From Halomonas salipaludis (GTDB taxonomy: Bacteria; Pseudomonadota; Gammaproteobacteria; Pseudomonadales; Halomonadaceae): a DNA stretch of 64,000 bases. A program made the position numbers and the translations under genes. Location: positions 424,401 to 488,400 of the forward strand of contig NZ_NSKB01000006.1 in assembly GCF_002286975.1 (NCBI RefSeq). The letters are read 5' to 3'. Below the pieces are notes generated by a model. That model did no database searches. It was not told the origin of the DNA and saw only the letters and a program-made list of their open reading frames with translations. Below, piece after piece: positions 1 through 8,839 of the stretch. Position 1 is the stretch's first letter. Every line of letters starts with the position of its first letter.

Positions 1-870
1 GAAGGCTGGTTCGAGTTCAGCCTGTGGGCCAACCATTGCTATGTGTTTCACGCCAGAGCGGTACGCATCAGCAGTGAGGGCGCGCGCACCCTGGCGCTAT
101 CTCACGAGGTGAAGGATGGCGTCGAGCGTGAAGTGGCGCAGTTTCTCGACGGCCCGCCGCTGGTGTTCGAGCGCCGTGGGCGCATCGGTCGTGGTGGCTG
201 GGCAGAGGAGGGCAGCGAGGTGCCCGCCTCGCCCACCGCGATCATGACCCATCTCAGCGATCACTACCGGCTGCAGCTCGACGGCAGCGAGCGCATTGCC
301 GGGCGTAACGCCGTACGCCTGGACATCGAGCCGCTGGACAGCTTGCGCTACGGGCATCGGCTATGGCTCGACCGTGCCACCGCGCTACCGCTCAAGCAGC
401 TACTCCTTGACGACAATGGCCGCGTGCTCGAGACCTTTCAGATCACTGAGCTCGAGAACGCCTATCTTCACGATGGCCACGTACGCCTCGACGAGTTGCG
501 CCAGGCGCCACCGGATCCTTGGGCGCCGGGCTGGCTGCCGCCGGGCTTCGCGCCGCAGCCAGTATCCACCCGCAGCAGCGTTCACGATGATGCCGTGGGG
601 CATCGCCTGTTCAGCGACGGGCTGTCGAGCCTTAGCCTGTTCGTCGAGCCCCTCGACGCCGACGGCCAGGTGCTGTCGCCAGGCATGCACCGCCTGGGCA
701 TCTCTTTCGCGGCGGTGCGCCATGCCGAGCTGGGCGGCCAGCCCATGCAGATCGTTGCCATGGGCGAGCTGCCGCCGCAGGTGCTGTTGCAGATCGTCGA
801 GCAGGTCGAGTGGCAGCCTGAGCGGGTAGCGGGCGACGTTGACGATAGCGCCCAGGAGTCGACGCCATGA
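1..870 (+). CDS. rseB: Sigma-E regulatory protein RseB/MucB (5' truncated)
   Basis: The reading frame is open from base 1, so the signal peptide and first residues lie outside the window. The product is the periplasmic RseB/MucB protein, which binds the anti-sigma factor RseA/MucA and protects it from cleavage until envelope stress. The visible part covers most of the lipoprotein-like N-terminal domain and the complete C-terminal domain. Family-like stretches include FLDGPPLVFER near the start, YRLQLDGSERIAGR in the middle and the C-terminal WLPPGFAPQPV segment. The stop overlaps a possible ATG at 867. The position directly before mucD supports the call, because rseA-rseB-mucD is the usual order. 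The algU/rpoE and mucA genes expected upstream are not in the window. Confidence 0.88.
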   Translation, partial: EGWFEFSLWANHCYVFHARAVRISSEGARTLALSHEVKDGVEREVAQFLDGPPLVFERRGRIGRGGWAEEGSEVPASPTAIMTHLSDHYRLQLDGSERIAGRNAVRLDIEPLDSLRYGHRLWLDRATALPLKQLLLDDNGRVLETFQITELENAYLHDGHVRLDELRQAPPDPWAPGWLPPGFAPQPVSTRSSVHDDAVGHRLFSDGLSSLSLFVEPLDADGQVLSPGMHRLGISFAAVRHAELGGQPMQIVAMGELPPQVLLQIVEQVEWQPERVAGDVDDSAQESTP

Positions 871-923
871 TGCCCCCGAATTCCCCCGTACTGATTGTCC
901 CAACGCCGTCGCAGGAGCGCCTT

Positions 924-2351
924 ATGGAACGCACGACACGACATCTTTCACTGTGGTTACTACTGACCATCGCTGCCTTCGCCTGGCAGTCCGCCCAGGC
1001 CCGCAGTCTGCCTGATTTCACCGAGCTGGTGGAGGACGCCGCGCCGGCGGTGGTCAATATCGCCAGCACTCGCGTTGTGCCGTCGCGCAGCCAGCAGTTC
1101 GGCGGTCCGGGGGGGCAGGATATCCCCGAGATATTCCGCCACTTCTTCGGCGACCAGTTTCCGATCCCGCCTGGCCAGGGGCGTGGGCGCAGCCAGGAGC
1201 GCCATTCGCTGGGCTCGGGTTTCATCATCAGCGAAGATGGCTACATCCTGACCAATGCCCATGTGGTCGATGGCGCCGACGAGATCCTGGTGCGGCTCAA
1301 CGATCGCCGTGAGCTGGAGGCCGAGCTGGTCGGCGCCGATAGCCAGACCGATGTGGCCCTGCTCAAGGTCGACGCCGAGGGTCTGCCGACCCTGACGCTG
1401 GGCAACTCCGATCATCTGCGGGTCGGCGAGTGGGTGGCCGCCATCGGCTCGCCGTTCGGCTTCGACCACTCGGTGACCGCAGGCATCGTCAGTGCCATCA
1501 ACCGCACTCTGCCGCGGGATGCCTATGTGCCGTTCATCCAGACCGACGTGGCGATCAACCCCGGCAACTCCGGCGGGCCGCTGTTCAATCTCGGCGGCGA
1601 GGTGGTCGGCATCAACTCGCAGATATTCACCCGCAGCGGTGGCTTCATGGGCGTCTCGTTCGCGATCCCGATCAGCGTGGCGATGGATATCGCCGACCAG
1701 CTGCGCGATGACGGTCGGGTCAGCCGCGGCTGGCTGGGGGTGGTGATTCAGCCGGTATCGCGGGACTTGGCCGAGTCGTTCGGCATGGATAGCCCGAGCG
1801 GGGCGCTGATCGCCGATCTCGACCCGCAAGGCCCCGCCGCGCAAAGCGGCCTGCGCGCCGGCGACGTGATCATGCAGGTCGATGGCGAGGAGGTCGAGTC
1901 CTCGACCACGCTGCCGCGCCTGATCGGTCGGGTCAGCCCCGGTAACGACGTCGAGCTGACCCTGATGCGCGACGGCGAGCAGCGTTCCCAGGATGTCACC
2001 GTGGGTAGCTGGCCGGATGCCAATGGCGACGAGCCTGCCGCCGAGCAGGACGCCAGCGACCGCCAGACGCGCCTCGGGCTCAGCGTGGTCGAGCTCGATG
2101 CAGCCGAGCGTGAGCGCCTCGAGATTGAAGGTGGCGTCCAGGTTCGTGATGTAGATCCAGACGGTGCCGCTGCCGCGGCAGGCATCCGGCCCGGGGACGT
2201 GATCGTATCGCTGGATCAGCAGAGCATCGACTCGCCGCAGCGGCTGCTCGAGGTAGTCGAGGCCATCGACGGTGATCGCGCCGTGCCGCTACGTCTCTAC
2301 CGCGACGGTCGCTCGCTGTTCGTGGCGCTGCGTCTCGACGCCAACGAGTAA
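924..2351 (+). CDS. mucD: Periplasmic serine protease MucD/DegP (HtrA family)
   Basis: This 475-residue HtrA protease and chaperone degrades misfolded envelope proteins. I chose the ATG at 924 over the one at 867 because AGGAG lies six bases upstream and the protein then starts with a clean signal peptide (residues 1-26, ending AQA). The catalytic triad is visible as His113 (TNAHVV), Asp143 (TDVALLKV) and Ser216 (GNSGGPL). Two PDZ domains follow, at roughly residues 270-360 and 385-470, with RAGDVI and RPGDVI carboxylate-loop regions. Length and layout match MucD/DegQ. It follows rseB and probably shares the envelope-stress operon. Family and site assignment are secure; the individual substrates are unknown. 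Confidence 0.95.
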   Translation: MERTTRHLSLWLLLTIAAFAWQSAQARSLPDFTELVEDAAPAVVNIASTRVVPSRSQQFGGPGGQDIPEIFRHFFGDQFPIPPGQGRGRSQERHSLGSGFIISEDGYILTNAHVVDGADEILVRLNDRRELEAELVGADSQTDVALLKVDAEGLPTLTLGNSDHLRVGEWVAAIGSPFGFDHSVTAGIVSAINRTLPRDAYVPFIQTDVAINPGNSGGPLFNLGGEVVGINSQIFTRSGGFMGVSFAIPISVAMDIADQLRDDGRVSRGWLGVVIQPVSRDLAESFGMDSPSGALIADLDPQGPAAQSGLRAGDVIMQVDGEEVESSTTLPRLIGRVSPGNDVELTLMRDGEQRSQDVTVGSWPDANGDEPAAEQDASDRQTRLGLSVVELDAAERERLEIEGGVQVRDVDPDGAAAAAGIRPGDVIVSLDQQSIDSPQRLLEVVEAIDGDRAVPLRLYRDGRSLFVALRLDANE

Positions 2352-2389
2352 AGCCAACGGCGACGCCAGCGCGGCTTCGCTGTTCCTGC

Positions 2390-2439
2390 CAGGCGCATGC
2401 CGGTACAATGAGCGCAATTTGCTCACCGGCATGCGCCTG
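2390..2439 (+). promoter_or_regulatory. 15-bp perfect inverted repeat and putative lepA promoter
   Basis: The arms CAGGCGCATGCCGGT (2390-2404) and its exact reverse complement (2425-2439) flank a 20-base loop. A TACAAT hexamer at 2404-2409 sits at the base of the loop and could be a sigma-70 -10 box for lepA, although no good -35 is visible. A transcript reading through from mucD could form the hairpin, whereas one starting at this -10 could not. There is no following T-run, so it is not a classical terminator. Confidence 0.5.
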
Positions 2440-2535
2440 CTGCCCTCCTGTCGACCCTCCCTATGTTGCGATAGCGGTCTCGATAGTGACGTCCTGGCGT
2501 AGGACGCCGATTCATTGAAAGGCAGAACTGACTCG

Positions 2536-4353
<1,818 letters not shown>

Positions 4354-4367
4354 GGACGAGGATAGGC

Positions 4368-5171
4368 ATGGATTTTTCGCTGTTGCTGGTGGTGGCCGTG
4401 GCGGTCACCGGTATGGTCTGGTTGCTGGATGCGGTGTGGTGGGGACGTGCACGCCGTGCGCGCCTGGCGGCGATGGAAGCCGGCAACGGCGAGCGCCTCG
4501 ACGACGACTCGCGGCGCAAGCTGGCGCGTGAGCCGTGGCCGGTCGACTACTCGCGTTCGTTCTTCCCGGTGCTGCTGGTGGTGTTGGTGCTGAGGAGCTT
4601 CGTGGTCGAGCCGTTCCAGATCCCCTCGGGCTCGATGCGCCCGACCCTGGAAGTGGGCGATTTCATCCTCGTCAACAAGTTCACCTATGGCTTGCGCCTG
4701 CCGGTGATCAATACCCGCCTGGTCGAGATGAACGACCCGGAGCGCGGCGATGTGATGGTGTTTCGCTTCCCTCAGGAGCCGTCGGTCAACTTCATCAAGC
4801 GCGTGGTAGGGCTGCCCGGCGACCGCATTCGCTACGAAGGCAAGCAGCTCTACGTCAACGGCGAGGCAGTACCGAGTAGCCTGCTGGAGGCCGATCCCCG
4901 CGATCAGCCCGGCGAGCAGCTGCTCGAGGAGCTGCTCGGTGACCAGGCCCACCAGATCTACAACAATCCCCGCGACCCCGGTCCGCAGATGCGCGAGCTG
5001 GAGGTGCCGGAGGGCCACTATTTCACCATGGGCGACAACCGCGACCACTCCAACGACAGTCGCTACTGGGGCTTCGTGCCCGAAGAGAACATCGTCGGTC
5101 AGGCATTTGCGGTATGGATGCACTGGGACGGCGGGCTGCCCAGCTTCGGCTCGGTACGCCGCATTCACTGA
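4368..5171 (+). CDS. lepB: Signal peptidase I
   Basis: LepB is the inner-membrane serine protease that removes signal peptides from Sec and Tat exported proteins. The 267-residue protein has an N-terminal membrane helix (residues 3-26) and a second one (about 64-80) leading into the active site. The catalytic dyad is Ser89 in IPSGSMRPTL and Lys144 in FIKRVVGLPGDRI. The conserved GDNRDHSNDSRYWG box follows near residue 223. The layout is that of proteobacterial LepB (two helices, then a periplasmic domain). The start at 4368 has an AGGATAGG sequence just upstream. Confidence 0.96.
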   Translation: MDFSLLLVVAVAVTGMVWLLDAVWWGRARRARLAAMEAGNGERLDDDSRRKLAREPWPVDYSRSFFPVLLVVLVLRSFVVEPFQIPSGSMRPTLEVGDFILVNKFTYGLRLPVINTRLVEMNDPERGDVMVFRFPQEPSVNFIKRVVGLPGDRIRYEGKQLYVNGEAVPSSLLEADPRDQPGEQLLEELLGDQAHQIYNNPRDPGPQMRELEVPEGHYFTMGDNRDHSNDSRYWGFVPEENIVGQAFAVWMHWDGGLPSFGSVRRIH

Positions 5172-5200
5172 CGCCACGCCTTGGCTGGCTCAAGCGATAC

Positions 5201-5235
5201 GGCCTGATGCATGGCGAAATGCCGTGCATCGGGCT
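5201..5235 (+). promoter_or_regulatory. 15-bp stem-loop in the rnc leader, possible RNase III self-cleavage site
   Basis: Bases 5201-5215 pair with 5221-5235 over 15 consecutive positions, including three G-U pairs, around a GAAAT loop. The structure lies 39 bases before the rnc start in the lepB-rnc spacer. In E. coli, RNase III controls its own mRNA by cutting a stem-loop in the rnc leader. By position and shape this hairpin could do the same; that role is inference. Confidence 0.45.
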
Positions 5236-5273
5236 ATTCATTTAATCAGGACACAACAAAGAGCAGGAGTTTC

Positions 5274-5963
5274 GTGAGTAACCCCTTGAATGGTTTCAGC
5301 CGTCGGGTCGGCCATGCGTTCGCCGACATCGGCCTGCTGGAGCTGGCCATGACCCACCGCAGTTTTGGCGGGCAGAACAATGAGCGCCTCGAGTTTCTCG
5401 GCGACTCGATCGTCAACTTCGTGATCGCCGAGGCACTGTTCCGGCGCTTCCCGGATGCCCGCGAGGGGCAGCTGTCGCGGCTGCGCGCCCAGCTGGTCAA
5501 GGGCCAGACCCTGGCCGAGCTGGCGCGTGAGTTCGATCTCGGCGAATGCCTGCGGCTCGGCTCAGGCGAGATGAAGAGTGGCGGCCACCGGCGCGACTCG
5601 ATCCTCGCCGATGCCGTCGAGGCGGTGATCGGCGCCATCTACCTGGATGCCGGCATGGACGTGGCCAAGGCCCGAGTGCTGTCGTGGTACGCCCAGCGCC
5701 TCGAGGCCATCGACCTGCAGGATACCCAGAAAGACCCCAAGACCCGGCTGCAGGAGTTCCTGCAGTCGCGGCAGTCGCCGCTGCCGCGCTATGAGGTGCT
5801 CTCGGTGGAGGGCGAGGCTCACGCCCAGACCTTCACCATCGAATGTCAGGTCGAGATGCTCGAGGCCGCTACCGTCGGCGTCGGCTCGAGCCGACGCCAT
5901 GCCGAGCAGCAGGCCGCCGAAAAGGCGCTGGCGCTGCTCGAACCGCGAGGAGGGCGAGCATGA
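5274..5963 (+). CDS. rnc: Ribonuclease III
   Basis: RNase III cleaves double-stranded RNA, processing rRNA precursors and some mRNAs. The 229-residue protein has the signature [14 protein letters not shown] with the metal-binding Glu/Asp residues. A second catalytic helix is [18 protein letters not shown]. The C-terminal double-stranded RNA binding domain begins at [12 protein letters not shown] and contains the [16 protein letters not shown] helix. I use the GTG at 5274, preceded by GCAGGAG, because it gives the usual family length. Its TGA overlaps the era ATG by four bases. Confidence 0.95.
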   Translation: MSNPLNGFSRRVGHAFADIGLLELAMTHRSFGGQNNERLEFLGDSIVNFVIAEALFRRFPDAREGQLSRLRAQLVKGQTLAELAREFDLGECLRLGSGEMKSGGHRRDSILADAVEAVIGAIYLDAGMDVAKARVLSWYAQRLEAIDLQDTQKDPKTRLQEFLQSRQSPLPRYEVLSVEGEAHAQTFTIECQVEMLEAATVGVGSSRRHAEQQAAEKALALLEPRGGRA

Positions 5964-6859
5964 CCCAGCGCTGTGGATTCGTGGCCATCGTCGGCCGCCC
6001 CAACGTCGGCAAGTCGACGCTGATGAACCGTATCCTCGGACAGAAGATTTCCATCACCTCGCGGCGTCCGCAGACCACGCGTCACCAGGTGATGGGCATC
6101 AAGACCGAGGGCGACGACCAGGTCATCTATGTCGATACCCCCGGCATGCACATCATGTCCAAGGATCGCAACAAGGCGATCAACCGCTTCATGAACCAGG
6201 CCGCCAGCCAGGCGCTGCGCGACGTCGACTGCGTGGTCTTCATCGTCGACCGCACCCGCTGGATGCCCGAAGACCAGGTGGTGCTCGACAAGCTGACCCA
6301 CGTCAAGGCGCCGGTGATCCTGGCGGTCAACAAGGTCGACTGGCTGGAGGACAAGGCGAGCCTGCTGCCGTGGCTCGAGGAGGTCGGCGCCAAGCGCGAC
6401 TTCGCGGCGATCCTGCCGCTGTCGGCCAAGCATGGCAGCAACGTGCCGGAACTCGAGGTCGAGGTTGCCAAGCATCTGCCCGAGAGCATCCACTACTACC
6501 CCGACGACCAGGTCACCGATCGTACCCAGCGCTTCCTGGCCGCCGAACTGGTGCGCGAGAAGGTCATGCGCCAGCTCGGCGACGAGCTGCCGTATCAGAT
6601 GACGGTGGAGATCGAGGAGTTTCGTGAGACCGATCGTGTCACCCATATCAGTGCACTGATCCTGGTCGAGCGTCAGGGCCAGAAGAAGATCCTGATCGGC
6701 GAGAACGGCGAGCGCATCAAAAGCATCGGCCGCGAGGCGCGCCTCGACATGGAGCGTGCACTGGGTGGCAAGGTGATGCTCAACCTGTGGGTCAAGGTCA
6801 AGCGCGGCTGGTCGGACGACGAGCGCGCGCTCAAGAGCTTGGGCTACCACCTGGACTGA
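5960..6859 (+). CDS. era: GTPase Era
   Basis: Era is an essential GTPase that binds the 3' end of 16S rRNA and assists 30S maturation. The 299-residue protein carries G1 [10 protein letters not shown]2 region [11 protein letters not shown]3 DTPGMH and G4 NKVD. The C-terminal KH domain contains [15 protein letters not shown]. The start ATG overlaps the rnc stop (ATGA), so translation is probably coupled. The rnc-era-recO order is the conserved proteobacterial arrangement. Confidence 0.97.
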   Translation: MTQRCGFVAIVGRPNVGKSTLMNRILGQKISITSRRPQTTRHQVMGIKTEGDDQVIYVDTPGMHIMSKDRNKAINRFMNQAASQALRDVDCVVFIVDRTRWMPEDQVVLDKLTHVKAPVILAVNKVDWLEDKASLLPWLEEVGAKRDFAAILPLSAKHGSNVPELEVEVAKHLPESIHYYPDDQVTDRTQRFLAAELVREKVMRQLGDELPYQMTVEIEEFRETDRVTHISALILVERQGQKKILIGENGERIKSIGREARLDMERALGGKVMLNLWVKVKRGWSDDERALKSLGYHLD

Positions 6860-6895
6860 GTCGCGTGCTCGCCCGGCGTTGCCCAAGGACCGATC

Positions 6896-7609
6896 ATGCA
6901 GCCCGAACCCGCCTTCCTGCTCCATAAGCGGCCGTACCGTGAGACCAGTGCGCTGGTCGATCTGCTGACGCTGGATCATGGTCGGGTCAGGGCGGTGGCC
7001 CAGGGCGTACAGCGTCCCGGCAGCCGTTCGCGGGGGCGCCTGCAGCCGTTCGCGCCGCTGCACGTGACCTGGGTCGGCAGCGGCGAGCTCAAGCGCCTGC
7101 GGCTGATGGAGAGCACCGGCAGCGCGGCGCTGCTGGCCGGAGAAGGCCTGCTGTGCGGGCTGTATGCCAACGAGCTGCTGGCCCGGGTGCTGCCTCTGGA
7201 ACTGCCGGGGCGCGAGGTGTTCGCCTTCTACAGTGCCACCCTCGAGGCCTTGCCACGGCCGGAGGCGCGTGCCGGCGCGCTGCGCCGCCTGGAATTGGCG
7301 CTGCTCGAGCTGCTCGACGCCGAACCGCTGTTCCGCGACCTGGGGAACCACCAGCTCGACCCCCAGCGTCGCTACGTCTATCGCGCCGAGGCGCGTGCCT
7401 TCGAGGCGCTGCCGGCAGGGGCCACGCAGGGGCTCGACGGTCGTACCCTGCGCCTGCTGGCCAGCGGCCAGTGGCAGGCCGCGGGGCTTGCCGGCCCTGC
7501 CAAGGCGGTGACCCGTGCGGCGCTGGCGCCGCTGTTGGGTAGCCGGCCGCTGCGCTCGCGGGAGCTGATGCGTCAGCTCGCCGACAAGCGGTTGCGTCGC
7601 GAGCGGTAA
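6896..7609 (+). CDS. recO: DNA repair protein RecO
   Basis: RecO helps load RecA on SSB-coated DNA in the RecFOR pathway. The 237-residue protein starts with the OB-fold motif FLLHKRPYRETSALVDLLT and continues with a helical C-terminal domain. It lacks the four-cysteine zinc cluster found in some RecO proteins, as in E. coli. AAGG lies upstream of the ATG. Sequence conservation in this family is low, so the call also rests on its place between era and pdxJ. Confidence 0.93.
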   Translation: MQPEPAFLLHKRPYRETSALVDLLTLDHGRVRAVAQGVQRPGSRSRGRLQPFAPLHVTWVGSGELKRLRLMESTGSAALLAGEGLLCGLYANELLARVLPLELPGREVFAFYSATLEALPRPEARAGALRRLELALLELLDAEPLFRDLGNHQLDPQRRYVYRAEARAFEALPAGATQGLDGRTLRLLASGQWQAAGLAGPAKAVTRAALAPLLGSRPLRSRELMRQLADKRLRRER

Positions 7610-7669
7610 GCTTGAAACCGCAAGCCAACCCCTAGATTCTTACGACTCTCGACTCCTGGAGACTCCACC

Positions 7670-8455
7670 ATGCATGCGCCCCGTATCCAGCTCGGCGTCA
7701 ATATCGATCATATCGCCACCCTGCGCCAGGCTCGCGGCACCCGCTACCCTGACCCTGTCCAGGCCGCTCTGCTGGCCGAAGAGGCCGGCGCCGACGGCAT
7801 CACCGTTCACCTGCGCGAGGATCGCCGGCATATCCAGGAGCGCGACGTGCGGCTGCTGGCCGAGACCCTCAATACCCGCATGAACCTCGAGATGGCGGTC
7901 ACCGAGGCGATGATGCGTCTGGCCGAGGAGATACGCCCGGCACATGTGTGCCTGGTGCCGGAGAAACGCGAGGAGCTGACCACCGAGGGCGGATTGGACG
8001 TGGTCGGCGGCTTCGCGGCGGTACAGGCCGCCTGCCGGCGGCTGGCGGCGGCAGGCTGCGAGGTGTCGCTGTTCATCGATCCCGACCCGGCCCAGATCGA
8101 GGCCGCGGTACGCGCCGGCGCGCCGGTCATCGAGCTGCATACCGGCGCTTACGCCGAGGCCGTCGGCCAGGCGGCGCGAGACGAGCATGCGCGGATCGCC
8201 GTGGCGGCCGAGATGGCCCTCGACCTGGGGCTGACCGTCAACGCCGGGCACGGCCTGCACTACCATAACGTCGAGGCCATCGCCGCGATTGGCGGCATCC
8301 ACGAGCTCAATATCGGTCATGCGATCATCGCCCGGGCGCTGTTCGTGGGGCTCAAGGAGGCGGTGGCCGAGATGAAGCGGCTGGTGATCGCCGGCCAGGA
8401 AGCCGGGCTGCTGGCGGCGCTCGAGGAGCATGACCATGACCACGAGCATGGCTGA
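7670..8455 (+). CDS. pdxJ: Pyridoxine 5'-phosphate synthase PdxJ
   Basis: PdxJ condenses 1-deoxyxylulose 5-phosphate with 3-amino-2-oxopropyl phosphate to form pyridoxine 5'-phosphate. The TIM-barrel sequence shows the family motifs [34 protein letters not shown] and [10 protein letters not shown], plus the phosphate-binding [16 protein letters not shown]. The 261-residue length is slightly above the usual one because of a short acidic, His-rich tail (HDHDHEHG). TGGAG precedes the ATG. acpS follows six bases after the stop, as in E. coli. Confidence 0.96.
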   Translation: MHAPRIQLGVNIDHIATLRQARGTRYPDPVQAALLAEEAGADGITVHLREDRRHIQERDVRLLAETLNTRMNLEMAVTEAMMRLAEEIRPAHVCLVPEKREELTTEGGLDVVGGFAAVQAACRRLAAAGCEVSLFIDPDPAQIEAAVRAGAPVIELHTGAYAEAVGQAARDEHARIAVAAEMALDLGLTVNAGHGLHYHNVEAIAAIGGIHELNIGHAIIARALFVGLKEAVAEMKRLVIAGQEAGLLAALEEHDHDHEHG

Positions 8456-8461
8456 GCTGCG

Positions 8462-8839
8462 ATGATCCTGGGGATCGGTAACGACCTGGCGCGCATCGAC
8501 CGCTTTACGGCGGGCATGGCGCGCCACGGCGAGCGCTTCGCACAGCGCCTGCTGGGGCCAAGCGAGCTGGCCCGCTTTCACCACCACCCTCAGCCGGCCG
8601 CGTTTCTCGCCAAGCGCTTCGCCGCCAAGGAGGCGTTCCTCAAGGCGCTGGGTACCGGGCTGCGCCACGGCATGCGCTGGACCGAGATCGAGGTGGTCAA
8701 CGACACTCTCGGCCGGCCCTCGCTGTCATTGGCCGGGCGTGCCCGCGAGCAGGCCCAGGCCGCCGGGGTGGTGACGCTTCACCTGTCGCTGTCGGACGAT
8801 GACGGACTGGCACTGGCCTTCGTGGTGCTCGAAGGCTGA
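8462..8839 (+). CDS. acpS: Holo-[acyl-carrier-protein] synthase
   Basis: AcpS transfers phosphopantetheine from CoA to acyl carrier protein. The 125-residue protein has the metal-binding Asp8 in GIGNDLARI and Glu57 in RFAAKEAFLKALGTG. The usual Thr before Asp8 is Asn here, a small variation. The 3' end is oddly arranged: its last 61 bases overlap the 3' end of the convergent barA gene. It is probably co-transcribed with pdxJ. Confidence 0.94.
   Translation: MILGIGNDLARIDRFTAGMARHGERFAQRLLGPSELARFHHHPQPAAFLAKRFAAKEAFLKALGTGLRHGMRWTEIEVVNDTLGRPSLSLAGRAREQAQAAGVVTLHLSLSDDDGLALAFVVLEG

Noticed and set aside
867..923. Longer start for mucD at 867
   Set aside because: It would place a 19-residue polar tail before the signal peptide, and the ATG at 924 has a clear ribosome site.
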